From positions 178,357-242,356 of the forward strand of contig VTPC01090579.1 of assembly GCA_011009095.1 (NCBI GenBank): a stretch of 64,000 nucleotides of DNA, written 5' to 3'. The position numbers and the translations under genes were made by a program. Positions 48,187 to 61,256 of this stretch are shown in pieces. The stretch's first letter is position 1; each line of letters opens with the position of its first letter. The notes beneath the pieces are model-generated. The model did no database searches. It saw only the letters and a list, made by a program, of their open reading frames with translations, and was not told where the DNA came from. This DNA is from Ignelater luminosus (Eukaryota > Arthropoda > Insecta > Coleoptera > Elateridae).

Positions 48187-51100
48187 ATGAAAAGAATAAC
48201 CAATGATGATGGTATTAAGTTACAAAGATTGATGCTGTTGACTACTGGAATATGGCCAAAACAATTTCCTAATAGGAAATACAGAATGTGGAATACTTTT
48301 AATTATTTCTTGTCGTTTTTCATGTTTACAGGCTTGTTACGCACATTTTTCATTTTAAAAGATTTTTCCCAGTTAGTTCAAAACTGGAACATGTTTATAA
48401 CATATGCTGGCTATTGCATAAAAATTTCAATAGTTTATCTAAAGAGGTCAAAATTCTTAAACCTTCTGGATTCTATGAATAATGTGATATTTGAATCTCA
48501 TGATTTTAAACTGAATAAACATATGAATCGTTCTATAAACATATCTAACTCAATATTACGACTTTCTCAGTTTTCCACGGTGTTTACTTTAATGTCTATG
48601 TTTTTGCATCCTCTGTTTGAAAAGAAACGCCGACAATTGCCACTTGAATTTTGCTTAGATGCAACTAAAGATTCAGAAGTATTCTATGTTACTTCGTACG
48701 TTACCCAAGTGGTGGCACTGTCGTCAGCAGGATGGTCAACTGTGGGACTAGATTCATTTGTTTATAGTATGATGGGCTTAGTGGCAGCACATTTTAAGAT
48801 TCTGAGAGAAACTGTTAGTTCTACAACTCATTTGTATTCAACTTTTAATAATTCTCCATTAAACCATGGAGAATTTGATGAAAAAATCAATGAAAAACTG
48901 AGCAGATGTATTGATCTACATTTAGCAATAATTAAGTAAAATCTATGCTTTAACAAAAGCAACTAATTTTATAAAATATTTTGTTCTAGCTTTGCTGAAT
49001 TTATTGAAGATATATTCTCTTACTGTTTCCTATGTCAGCTTTTATCTAGTGCTTTTAATATAATCACTATGGGCTTTGTATTTACCGTAGTAAGTATTAC
49101 ATGTTCACTCTATAAAGTACATATATTGTAAATCGTTGTAAGCGAAAAAACCGTATCTGTCATTATGAACCAAAAACTTATAAGCAATCGATGGTACGGA
49201 TTAGTGTTTCTTAGTGTAACTTAACTATTAGGTGTCCCGTGAAACATGAAGAAATATTACTTGGAATTTGAAGATATTTTATTTTAATTACTGAACGTAT
49301 AAATGTCTTGGGATAATTTTATTTGAAATATAAACAGTACATCTGGCAAACAGAAGATAGAAAAGTGAGAAACCCGAACGGTTTATAACGGCAATAATTT
49401 GGCGTGGAAATAGACTTTTGAATTATGCTACGTGGAATGTGAGAAGTTCGTTGGGCAAAGAGCAAAAGTACGTGGAAGAAGTAAGAAATTTGAGAATTTC
49501 GGTAGTTGGTTTAACTGAAACTAAGATAAAAAGTAGTGGAAGTAGCTGACAGATAGTTTCCTACTGTTCTATTCCGATGTTTCCCTACACGAGAAGGCCC
49601 GAGCAGGGACCACACTAAGAAAATCAAGGATTGGAAATTTATAAATGAACGTTTAATGTGTTTATCACTTGACGAGGAAGAAAGCGGAAAGCTGACTAGA
49701 ATTGTGGTTGCATACGAATCTAATGAAAATGATTTTGCCGAAATAAAAGATAAATTTTACCAAGAATTACAAACTATTGTAGACAAAAACCAAAATGACT
49801 TAATTGTGCTTGGAGGCTTTAACGGAAGAGTTGGTAACGACGTTAAAGGCTATCAGAAAATCCTGGGACAACTCGGTAAATTTGAAAGGAACGGTAATGG
49901 TTGGAGACTACTGCAGTTCTGTATACCTAAACAGCTTGCGGTATTCAACGGAATGCTTTCCCACAAAGGTATCCACAAAATCACGAAAGAAGTAGTCTCA
50001 AGAGAAGAAAAATCCATTATCAATTATATCCTAGTAAAACAGCAGGATCTCTAAAAATTAGAGACATTAGGGTTAAAAGAGGTTCTGAGACTGGAAGCGA
50101 TCACTACCTTTTAGTGAGGAACAAAGTAATTTAACCCAGAATCTAAGAAAAAAGAAGAAAGCAAAGGTGGTTGCGAAAATAAAAGTTTGGAAACTTAAAA
50201 GCCTAAAATAACAAGAGCTACTTCAAGTTAAGATAGAGGAAGAAGCAGCAAATATTCAAAGCTAGAAAAAGAAAAGCTGCTTGGAGGTGGCCTGGAATAA
50301 TTTCAAGCAAACACTGCTAAGAGTCGCAACAGATGTTTATGGAACAGTGAGATGTGGACGAGCTGGGCAGAAGACTACTAGCCGGTAGCATTAAGAAGTA
50401 AAGGCGGAAGTTAAATTTAAGAAAGGAAAGTGGAAGGATTACTTAGCTACTGAAGGACATCTCCATTCTGAACAAAGATCGGCATATGAGCGCTACACTT
50501 AAGAAGGTTAAAATAGTGGTAAGAGAAGCAAAAAAGAAAGTTTGGGAAAAATTTGGAAATTTAATGGACGAGAATGCTGGAGAAAACGTCTTTAAAAGAT
50601 AAGGATGAAAATTCACTCATTAAAGAAAGAGACATAATAAAACGATGGAAGGAATATTTCTCCGATCTGCTGAACGAAGAATGCGATGCATCTCCGACGG
50701 ATCTAGTACAAATCACAGTTAATGAACAGCAACCAGAGGAGCATGTTTAATCGAACGTAGAAATCACAGAGGAAATAATGAAGAATGACATCCGTAAAAC
50801 TAAATTGGGCAAGGCGGCAGGTTTGACAAAATAGTATCGGAAATGATCAATAACATGGGACAAACTGGTGAAGATATGTCTCTGAGAGTATTGGGACTTG
50901 CATCAAGTACATGCCAAATCTTTGAAGACTGCGAAATGTCCGTTATAATGCCTCTTTCTAAGAAAAGAGACAACGCGAATGCTGAAATTAAAGCGAAATC
51001 TCTCCCTTAAGTACACCTGGTAAAATCTACAGCAGAATTCTGGAATCCCGTTTGAGATCACAAGTAGAACATCAGCTGCACGGAGCACAGGCTGGATTCC

Positions 51101-54100
51101 GTCCAGCCAGAACCACACAAGATTTGAGTTTTACGTTTAGACAAATAAGTGAGAAAGTTATAGAGTACGACAAGGAACTTCGCGGTTGTTTAATGACCTG
51201 GAAAAAGAGTTTGATACAGTACCGTGGCCCGAACTGTGACGGGCTCTGAAGAAAAGGAATGTTGATCAAGGTCTTATAAGAAGGATTCAAAGTATGTATA
51301 AAAGTTGTAGGAACTATGCTAGAACCGGAAACTGTACTTCAGATGAGTTCTGTACTATAGTAGGAGTTCGACAAGGAGATATCATGAGCCCCCTTTTGTT
51401 TATAATTCTATATTCTAAAAAGCTTACGCAGATACTTCGTTTGAAACTGGAGATTAAGAGCAATAAATATAAATGTTTTGCTTTACGCTGACGATTTGGT
51501 TTTGTTGGCAGATTCAAGCAAAAATCTTCAGTTCAATTTTATTTGTATGATACGCTTCTTAAACAGTAGGAACATAAAACTTAGTGCGTCCAAGTCCAAG
51601 ACAATGGTTGTGTCGAGGCAACAGGTCACTCATAGAATCATGACGTTCGGTCAGGATTCGGAATAAATCCAAAACTTCAAATATCTTGGAGTTAATGTAG
51701 CAAGTAATAGGAAAATGATCCACGAAATAAATTACCAAACTAAAGCAACAGGTAGAATGTTCTATTCGGTTAACGCAAAGTTATTGCGAAGGCGTGAACT
51801 ATCGGAGAAAACAAAAATGTCTGTGTATAAGTCAATATTTGTTTCTATTTTAACTTATGGCTGTGGGTTATGGGCACTTACACAACAGCAGACTCCAGGC
51901 TCAAGAAGTGAAACACGATAGGCAACCAAACTATTCAGGGCTGTCTAAATGTGAATCCTATGATTGATTTAGTCTACATCTCCCAGCTAAGGTTTTTCTG
52001 CCATGTTTTTCGTATCGAGGACTCTTGATTTTTGAGGCAGGTCATAAAGGCCATGATTTAGCGCAGGCCTCCACGACGGAGACGTAGAGTTACCTGGAAA
52101 GACAACATCAACAGCTTGTTGCTGAAGCATGGCACAAACTGGTCAAATGCTCAAGTGGCTGCCCGTGACCGAACCCAGTGGAAGGCATTCTGTTACCGCC
52201 CTACATCTGATGGGACCTCTAAAAGCTGAGACACTAAAAATAAATGTGCTGATATTATGGAGGTTCACATTTTGCTACACTCAGTTATCTGCCGTAATTC
52301 TGACAAAACTGCTCTTTTTGTAATTTTCTGATGGTAGTTTAATGGAAGGAAAAGCTGGTCTTTCTTATGCCACTATTCTATTCCATCTGCTTATGTATTG
52401 CCGTTACTAATTACATTTAATGATAATTGCTTAATGTAGAATTTACTGCAGATATTAGAATAAATAGAGAAGTGGTGAATATTACGTTGCTATGTCCTGT
52501 CACCCTACAAGTAGGTGACTTGACTCTCTATATTTTATGTAAAACCGGAATCATTGAAGTTACAATTTAGTCTTTTAAAATATTAAGACCAAAGGATATC
52601 AAAGGCGTCCACGATCTGAATCACTAATGAAACGTCTTTTTTGATTAGAAATCAATTAAACATTAAGCTCAACATTTTGTCAACTACTTTAGTGCGCTTC
52701 TTCAAGAGTCTACATAAGAGCACGGTAACCCGATACGAAGTGTAAACCACGCTAAAGGCGAATCTCTGCTTTTCAATGGAAAAAGGGAAAGTAGAGATTT
52801 ATATATATACAAAAGGAGATTAATCGGCTGAAGCAACGATGGAAGTTGTCAGACAGCCTAATTATCAAACAAACACTTTGCATTGATTAATGTTATTAGA
52901 ATTATTGTAGATTTCTATTGCTACCCTGATCTACCAGGTGTAATAAAAAGATCATGAACACGCAGACTGACTTTTAATTATCGGAAGTTGCATCAATATT
53001 GATATCTATTACTAGCATGCTTGTGGGTCGTTATGGGTGGTACCAAGGAAATAAAATACTGGGGGCGAACCAAACTAGCCTGGTCTCGGGAAACAGCGAG
53101 GCCAGTACCGAATTAATGCCAAAGATGAATGACGTCGGCAAAGATTAATATCAGATACTTCTGAGCAGAGTTGTATCAGCTGTGTGAAGAAACCACTCAT
53201 TAGACTTCCTAGTAGAATCATCATTATGGCCAGCAAAAACTTAGAAAAGACCCGCAGTTCCGGGTACTCCTTCAGTGGAGAGAGGATGCAAAATATTACA
53301 CGGGGGAATAAAATATTGATTAAAGCAAAAAGAAGAATTGATTGACGCATAGAATGTACAAAGTATGTACCGATCAGGAAAACAGTCAACATTATAAAGG
53401 AAATGAAAAGACTTCATATAGACATATTGGGCTGCAGTGAGACCAGGTAGCCTAATAATGAAAAAATCGTATCCGACAAACACTATATGTACTATTCGGG
53501 AGATATCACAACAAAAGACAGAAACTGTGTTGCCGTGGTCCTTAGAAAGGAAATAGCTGATGCCGTTATGGGTTTTTTCCCGATCTCAGAGTAACGTTAC
53601 TGAAAATCGGTGAACACCCAACCAATCTGAAGATCATACAAGTATATGCCCCCACATCAGAATTCACCGAACAAGAAATTGAACACTTCTGTGAAGAACT
53701 TAATAATGCATTAAAGACTACAAAAAAGAAAAAATGACTATAATTGTGGGCGATATTAATGCAAAAGTGGCAAAAGGTGCAGCTAAAAGTATAATAGGAG
53801 AATATGGACTTGACACACGAAATGATAAAGGTGACCGACTGATTTAATTCTCCCAGGAAGCAGACAATTTAAATTACCAAACAGGAGGTTATATACGTGG
53901 AGAGCTCCAGCAGATAGCCTACAACGAAAAATTAGAAATCAAGTTGCCTATATTCTAATAAATAAAAGATACCGCAATACAATCCCCTTGACGAAGATCT
54001 ATCCTGTGGCTGACATACGCTCTGACCACGTTTTACTACTGGCAGAAATTAAACCGCGCATGAAGAAAGTTTAGAAATTTCGAAATAACATGAAAGTTGC

Positions 54101-57100
54101 ACACAGAAACTAAGGCAGGATGACACAAAAAATAAGATGCAGGAGAAAATAAGCCTAAAACTTGATGAGATTGCACAACAAAACTATGATATTGATGCAA
54201 TGTGGAATGAAGTGAAAAATACTTTCGTATAACAGCAACAAGGAATAACCTCAAGCAAGAAAGAGAAGTAAAAAAACCTTGGATGACAGAGCAGATTTTG
54301 AAACTCGTGGAATAACAAAAAAATATAAAAACAGGGACATGGAGAACTATGACGAATTTTATAAGCAAGTTCTCAAAGAAATAAAAACAGCCAAAGAAAA
54401 CTGGCTAGCAGAAAAATGTCTAGAAATCAAAATCTTAGAAAAAAACACAACATATTCAATCGTCACAAAAAAACTAAAAGAAACGGCAGGGATATATAAA
54501 ACAAAACAGTCCGGTACAATATTTGACAAATACAACAACATATTATTTGACACAAAAGGAAAATTAAAATAGATGGAGGAAATATATGGAAAAACTTTTC
54601 AGTGAGAAAAACTACTAAGTAGAAATAGACAAACAAGCTAAAAGTGAACCGGATATAACAAGAGAAGAAGTAAGATCTGCAATAAATCGCTTGAAAAATA
54701 ATGAATCACCTAGATTAGATGATACACACGCTGAAGTTCTGAAATTATTGAAAGGCGAACAAATTGAAATTGTAACACTTTTTAATCGAATACTATATGA
54801 AACCGGCAAACTACCCAAAGATTGGAACCCTTCAGTGTTTATTCCGCTACCAAAAAAAGCCAAACGCCAAGAAATGTGAAGAGCACGGGGTTATCAGCCT
54901 TATGAGCCACGTTTTTAAAATCTTCCTGAACATAATCCATACACGCATATATAGGAAGGTTGAAGAGGGCATTGCTGTTACGCAGTTTGGGTTGCGCAAC
55001 AGTCTTTGTACGAGAGAAACGCTCTTTAACATCCAAGCATTAATACAAAGAGTGAGAGATGTCAACGTCGATGTAGATGTCGGTTTCATAGACTTTGAAA
55101 AGGCCTTTGACAGAGTAATACACGAGAAGCTGATCGAAACTTTAAGAAACTCAAATATTGACGACAGAGGTATAAGAATACTATCTAATCTCTATAAAAA
55201 AACATCTAGCAATAGTTGCCCGAGGAATTTCTAGTACAAAAAGGGGTAAGGCAGGGTCAATACTCACTCCCCTGCTGTTTAACGCGTATTCAGAATAACT
55301 ATTTTAAGAAGCTCTAGAAGGAACAGAAGACGGAATAACCATCAACAGTGAGGTAATATCTAACTTGAGATATGTTGACGACACCGTGCTTATTGCTGAT
55401 AGTGCTGAGTGGTTGCATAGACTTATAGATCGAATTGTTAACGTCAGTAAAAACTGTGAAATAAAACGTAACAGCAAGAAGACATCTATTAAATATAATC
55501 ATAGGTAAAAATCAAGTTATCAACATATAGTTCAAGGTAGGCAATGATAGTCTGAAGAAAACAGACAAAATAACATACCTACTTGCGATGTAACATCATA
55601 GACACTTGGGACTACTCATATCAGATCAAGTGCAGAATTGAAAAAGCAAGAGAAGCATTCAACCATCTTAAGAAGGTACTATGCAATCTGAATTTGAACC
55701 TAAATATTTGTCTTTGTGTTCTCAAATGTTACGTGTTCTCGGTTCTGCAAAAAGAATCGGTAATTACATATAATTTCTGTGAAGTAGAGTAAGCTGCCAT
55801 ACTTCGAACACGTTATAAAGAATAGCGATAAGTATCAAATACTACAAGTGATACTGCAAGGAAAGGTCGAGATAAGAAGGGAACCAAGGCGTCGCCGAAT
55901 ATCTTGGTTCAAAAACCTTCGGCAATGGTCCGCAATGACAACAACAGACTTTTTCTGAACGGCTGTCAATAAAATAATATAGATCACTATGATCGCCAAC
56001 ATCCATAGAAAATAGGCACTTTAAGAAGAAGGGTCTCTATTGTTTCCCTGACTTCTCTGTTGTTTCTCGGTGTTTTGAAATAATAGAAGAATTTCCAAAC
56101 AGTATATTATGTCATGTCTCATGTTGATGCGAGGAAACTGCAGACAGATATGTTTGACTTGGTTTTATACAGTACTTAAGTTTAGTAATGTGTATGTTAA
56201 CCGAACAATCGGAGTGTATAGTAAACCACAGGAGCAAGGTATTTGCTGAACATTCTTTCAGATGACTATTTTTTAAAAAAGGTAGGAATTAGATTTTGCT
56301 GAATAATCTGAAGACAGTTCCGATTTTATGTTTCCAAAGTATTTTTTTTACGGTAAGAAAACAGTGAACATAGTGCGGTTGTGCTCTGAAATATCATATT
56401 TGCTTCGCAGAGGGGTCAAGTCTTTATCTGAAATTTTTTTATGTTTTTTTGATTGCCGTACTTGTAAAAAGGCTGTTTTAACTAAACAAGTGAGTTAATC
56501 ACAGTTTGTTCCAAAGTTGAGCAATTTGGATATTTGTCAAACGTGCATATTTGGATTAATCTAGGAAAACCTTCTGTGACATCAAAGTTACCGAGTTTGC
56601 GTAATATTAAAGGTTTGTAGTCGTTGGATCCAGAGAGATGGACAGTACATTGCAATACGAAACATGTCGAGAAGTTATGACAGAGTGATCTTTGAAGCCA
56701 AAGCTAACCCACTTGACCAACTGCGCTCAAATGTTAATACTACCATGACTTATTACCACTCTTTTTTTGTATTATTATAAGATATTAATTATATTTTTGT
56801 ATTATTTTAGACAACTCCTGGAAGTACTGAATTTATACATTCATTTATATTTCTTTCTGCAGCGTTCATTCAAATCAGTATATTTTGTGTATACGGAAAT
56901 GAGGTAACAATCGAAGTAATTAACATACATAAAAATAAAATTTCTCTTCATATTTAATGTAATACATTTTAGAGTTTAAAGATAAGTGATGCTTGTTATA
57001 TGACAGAATGGATCTACTGCGGACCAAAAGTACGCAAAACTTTATTTCTTGTAATGGAATGCACAAAGCGTCCTGTTGTCTTAACTGCGGGAAAATTTGT

Positions 57101-57128
57101 CGATCTTTCTTTAGCTTCGCTTGTTAAT
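48187..57128 (+). CDS. Odorant receptor (7tm_6 family), four exons, last exon not located
   Basis: Exons: 48187-48935, 48990-49089, 56811-56903 and 56973-57128, all with GT-AG borders. They join in frame (phases 2, 0, 0) into 366 codons. Insect odorant receptors are membrane channels of about 380-400 aa that pair with Orco. The N-terminus has the typical LMLLTTGIWP. Several hydrophobic segments follow. The first junction gives HLAIIN|FAEFIEDIFSYCFL, the hallmark intracellular region. Exon 3 has FIFLSAAFIQISIFCVYGNE. Exon 4 has ISDACYMTEWIY, RKTLFLVMECTKRPVVLTAG and KFVDLSLASLVN. The short terminal exon (usually with TSYSYF) was not found before 58066, so the gene may be truncated there. Intron 2 is 7.7 kb and contains two LINEs. 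Ligand unknown. Confidence 0.88.
49400..52215 (+). mobile_element. RTE-like non-LTR retrotransposon, degenerate (first of two)
   Basis: It lies in intron 2 of the odorant receptor gene, same strand. The endonuclease domain begins LNYATWNVRSSLGKEQKYVE (49420s) and VVGLTETKIKSSG. It continues with IVVAYESNENDFAEIKDKFY, LIVLGGFNGRVGNDV (GDFN decayed to GGFN) and a conserved NGWRLLQFC and HKGIHK stretch. The reverse transcriptase begins near 50640 with RWKEYFSDLLNEE, then GAQAGFRPARTTQDLSF, VRQGDIMSPLLFIIL, LYADDLVLLADSSK (catalytic YADD kept) and KYLGVNV. The C-terminus near 52100 (NWSNAQVAARDRTQWKAFCY) is typical of elements annotated as craniofacial development protein 2-like. Stops and frameshifts occur throughout. 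Confidence 0.8.
53030..56030 (+). mobile_element. RTE-like non-LTR retrotransposon, degenerate (second of two)
   Basis: It begins near 53060 with a 5' leader (GGRTKLAWSRETARP). The endonuclease reads KRLHIDILGCSETRW, HYMYYSGDITTKDRNCVAVV, LKIIQVYAPTSEFTEQEIEH, TIIVGDINAKVAKGA and GEYGLDTRNDKGDRLI. The reverse transcriptase from 54600 has FNRILYETGKLPKDWNPSVF, VDVGFIDFEKAFDRVIHEKL (catalytic Asp present) and LRYVDDTVLIADS (YVDD). The C-terminal tail near 55870 has GRREPRRRRISWFKNLRQW. The 3' end is GGCACTTTAAGAAGAAG at about 56010-56028, a short repeat tail. It belongs to a different family from the element at 49400, with more intact motifs. Confidence 0.8.
56031..56810. other. Remainder of odorant receptor intron 2
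   Basis: No coding or repeat signal was recognised, apart from the splice acceptor TATTATTTTAG at its end. Confidence 0.5.
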
Positions 57129-58066
57129 GTAAGTATCAAAGACTATCTTTTATTATTTTCATTTGCAATAAATTGTTAATTTATGTCAGATCTTCAGAGG
57201 TACCGTCTCTTATGGAACTGTGTTACGTCAACTGTATTACAGTAAATAGTTATTACTTATTATCTTTTTCTGCTGACGCAGAACAGCACAAAATAAATTA
57301 CTGATACACTAATTTGTGATTTTTAGTAGCACCAAGGTATGATTGCTTATTTTTATTACACTTTTTATGTAAAGAGCTAAAGTTAATATTACTGATTGTG
57401 TCAAACGTGTTTATTTATAAGTTTCACTAAATAAGAATTTATGCAAAATGTAGTGTAAAAATTATGTAATCTGGCGTAACTATTTACTGTAAGTAAATAA
57501 AAGGAATAAAACATGCAAAGATTGATCTTTTATTTTCTTCAAGCACTATCGGATATTTCCACAAACATAAAGCCACATATTATTATCTAGTGATAAAAAT
57601 GCATTTTGATTTATGAATAACCGTTCATGATGAATCATCTCAGCTTTGCGTTATACAATTTTAAAGTCTAATATGTGTTGAAAACACCACCGAGAGCACT
57701 GCAAAATTTTTTATTCCTAAACAAATAATAAGAGACACAAATATTGTACAACATAAATTTTTTCTCATTATAGCAGTCTGGGTTTGATTTTGCCATTTAC
57801 TATAATAATTGGCAGACCAAGCATATAAAATTGTATTATTTCTGACCAGAAATCAGAATCAATATTACTTTAGCATAACTATCAAGTTATAAAATAAATC
57901 ATTCACAAAACAGGCACTGGAGCTATTTAATTTGTATTGACTTCTGCAACACGAAGACATTTGGAAAATTGGATTTTAAACAATAAATTAGATTTGCGAT
58001 TAGATTTGTGAGTAACTTTTAAAATTTAACTTTGTGTTTACATAATTTAATATATTGTAATTAGAT
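57129..58066. other. Region 3' of odorant receptor exon 4
   Basis: It starts with a good splice donor (GTAAGTATC), so a further exon is expected. I could not find the expected short C-terminal exon. A stretch at 57779-57845 reads GFDFAIYYNNWQTKHIK after a splice-acceptor-like TTTCTCATTATAG. It faintly resembles the Y..NWY region of odorant receptors and might be a broken exon of a second receptor. Confidence 0.3.
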
Positions 58067-59870
58067 TTACCATAACCGTGGAGACTGATGCTCTCTGGCT
58101 CCCTCACAAAACTCAGGAATTCTAACTTTAAGAAGTAACTTAGGTTTTACCTCGACTTGTGACTCATTGGCCGGATTCGAAACGCTTAAAAGAATCTTGG
58201 GTGTGTATGTTAACATAGCAACCATCGACGATACACCAGTGATTGAGAACAAAGTTGTCCTATAACTAGACAGACAATCTGTAAGAACATCGTCCTTGTT
58301 ACGACTAATTATCAAGAACTGACTTCGTTAACATTCTTTTAAATGTTTGAACTGCACGCTCTGCTAAACCATTAGGCTGAGGAGAACGCGATGGTGAAAA
58401 AACAAGTTTGATGTTTTTATCCTGACAGTATTACTTAAACTGTTGACTTGCAAAGGGTTGACCATTGTCAGAACAAGTGGTTTTAGGAAAAGAAAATCTA
58501 GCAAAAATATTGCTTAACTTTGATATCATACATAGATAAGTTAAACAAGACATATAGAAACATTCTATCCATTTGGAATATGAATCTATGACTATCAAAT
58601 AATTTTTAGATTGAAAATGGAAAAAATCTAGAAATACGCTTCCACGGCGACTTACTAACTGGCCACGACTGATGAAACTTATTTTGATTTGACTTTTGGG
58701 CTGACTGACACACATGACAACTTTTAACAAATTTATAAATATCTGCTTCTAATGTAGGGCACCACACATACGACCTGGCGAGCAATTTAGACCTTAGTAT
58801 ACCTGAATAATTATGATGAATGGTCTTCAAAGCCTCTGTTTGCAAAGACTTAGGAACAACCACACGGTTTCCATACACTAAACAACCTTGAGACAACGAT
58901 AACTCATTTCTGACTTGAAAGTAACGACTTAAATGACTATGAGCTTTATCATAATAAGACCAATTCAAAGATAAAAACTTTATCACTTCCGACAAGACAG
59001 GACATTCAGCTGATCTTGTAGACACAACTTTATAGTGTGCTAACGGAGTCGACAAGTAAATAAAATTACACTCCGTAATAGCAACTTATTCCTTACAAGG
59101 CAATCGAGACATAAAATCCGCTTGAGGTATATTAGCTTCCTTCTTATAGACAATAGAGTAATTATACAAAAACAAAATTTCAGCCCATCTAGTTATACAA
59201 GCAGATGCTATGACAGGAATTTTCTTCGACTTAGGAAATAAAATCTTCAAAGCTTGATGATTGCTGTAAATAGTAAACTTTTGATCATACAAATATTTGT
59301 CAAACTTCTTTAGACCAAATATTACTGCTAAACCTTCTTTGTGAAGTTGGGAGTAGTTTCTTCGAGCTGATATTAAAGTGGCGGACTCAAATATGACAGG
59401 ACAATCTACGCCATTGACTGCAATACTCAACATAGCCCTTACTCCATAAGAACTACTATCCACCGTAAGAGATATAGGCTTAGTGGGGTCGAACATCACC
59501 AATAAAGTCTGTTGAGCTGCGATAGACTTAGCTTTATTAAAAGCTTCCTCACATTCTTGTTTAATAAAACAAGCCTTACAAAGCGTTTTATTTAAAGCTC
59601 CAAGTTGATAGTAAGTACAAAATTGTGATGACTGTTTTTTTGGACTAACGCTTCTATGTTGTTATTGGTGAGAACGCTCACGACCACCAGACATTGCAGT
59701 ACGCCCTCTACAACTATTGGCATATGACTAACTGTATCCACATTTGCACTTCCTGCATTGTTATTATTACCAAACTGATTTGCACTTTGCATTACTGACT
59801 CTAAATCTCTAACTATTTTGAATGCATTAGCAAAAGTTAAATTTTCATCTTCTAAAGGTAATTTCTTTAT
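58067..59870 (-). pseudogene. Ty3/gypsy element, downstream part (gag end, RNase H, integrase)
   Basis: From right to left on the minus strand: 59870-59600 holds the C-terminal gag segment (KKLPLEDENLTFANAFKIVR). Near 59600 the text jumps to the end of the reverse transcriptase (CEEAFNKAKSIAAQQTLLVM), so the zinc knuckle, protease and most of the reverse transcriptase are deleted. 59502-59086 is RNase H (PISLTVDSSSYGVRAMLS, ARRNYSQLHKEGLAVIFGLK). 59055-58606 is the integrase zinc region (IHHNYSGILRSKLLARSYVW, CHVCQSAQK). 58730-58431 is the integrase core (IVIDSYSKWIECF, TTCSDNGQPFASQQF, with the Asp kept). 58315-58067 is its end (DVLTDCLSSYRTT). The gag beginning lies at 63935-63530, beyond an inserted transposon. 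Confidence 0.82.
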
Positions 59871-59875
59871 CATTG

Positions 59876-59914
59876 CGCTGTGATCTAGATTTCTTAAAAG
59901 CTAGTCAAAATCTG
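59876..59914 (+). repeat. Left terminal signal of the Transib-like element
   Basis: Heptamer CGCTGTG, 23-bp spacer, then CAAAATCTG. The heptamer differs from CACTGTG at one base. Confidence 0.7.
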
Positions 59915-61256
59915 GGGGTGAATATACTGTTACAATTGTACCTGTAATTATTATATAGTGTCTAAGCAAAGTGGACAGATCTGCGCTGCGGTTAGTGTTT
60001 GCCGGAGTTGGATCCAAGTAAGACATATTTCAAGATGATATTTTTGTGACTGTATAAAGAATATCGAGACACTTTAACATAGATACTACAATTCAAAGTA
60101 AGCAGTTTATTATGTCATAACAATATATTACAAAGTTTTACGAAAATTTGTGAAAAATAGGATTTCAGTAAGATGTAGGAAGCAAAGTAAATTTTCGCTA
60201 TGCTATGTTTCTTTTGAGCTGCAAAAAGGTACTAGCAGTTTCCAAGCTTGATTTCAACATGAATATTTTTTTTCAGAATATTGCGAAGAAAACCGAAAAA
60301 AAATTAGGTGCGATCACTCACAAATTTTGTCATTTTAATGGTGTATGGCTATATAGTAATCTTACGACGTGCAAAACTAACTTTGCAAGTAGGTATCTTT
60401 TAAAATACTGCCAATAGATTAGATTTACTATATATCAATCGAAAGCTAAAAGTCAAGCTGAAGTAATTATTATAGTCATTCTTAATTTATAAAATAAGAT
60501 ACTAGGAAAGACGATGAAACCTTCTAAACTATAATAAACCAACAGGTAAATTTAGTTGCAATATTCCTACGAGTTTCGTTTTAAACACACAAGATTAAAA
60601 TACCGTTAAGAAAGCTTAGAACCGTTCAAGTTTCTGTAAAAAGAAGCGTAAGTATTTAAATGTATCGACAATGCAGCAATTATGATTAGGTAGAATAACT
60701 GTAAATAGATAAGTCAGACGAAACGTCATTTCAAAGACGAGGGCGATTAAATAAATCTATTTACATATTTAGTATATAGTTATTATAGACCAGGAAAGTA
60801 GCTTTGCTGTAATTAAAACTTAAGTGTTTTACATCATTTTAAATTAATTAAATTAGATTTAAATTAAGATCAAAATATAAAGACTTTATTAATAATTTAA
60901 TGTTTGTCATGAGTGATTAACTCCAGAAATTATTAAATTCAACACTTAAGTTTTTGATATTGTTCTGAATAGCTAATAAAGTGTCTTCGCAAATTTTTAT
61001 TTTTTTCTTTAAGAGTACTGTATAGCTATATAGTCCGAATAGCATATGTAAGGTGCAGGCATTAATGTAATATATTCTATTGAGAACGTAGTCTAAGTAT
61101 GTACAAAAGGAGTAATATCTGAAATACTTTGTGTTTCTCTGCTTACACGTTATTCCAAAATGTAATAGCTAAAATTTCTGCATGTCTATAATCTTATAAT
61201 ATTTAAGTAAAAGTAAATTAGTATATCTAAGTACTCAGTTTTACTTTTGTTTTAGC

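Noticed and set aside
57240..57310. Short frame NSYYLLSFSADAEQ as the last odorant receptor exon
   Set aside because: The putative acceptor (TTACAG) leads in phase 0 to an immediate TAA, and the frame needed is not the one demanded by exon 4.
60205..60417. 70-codon open frame inside the Transib-like element
   Set aside because: No motif and no frame link to the transposase; it might be an upstream exon but nothing supports it.
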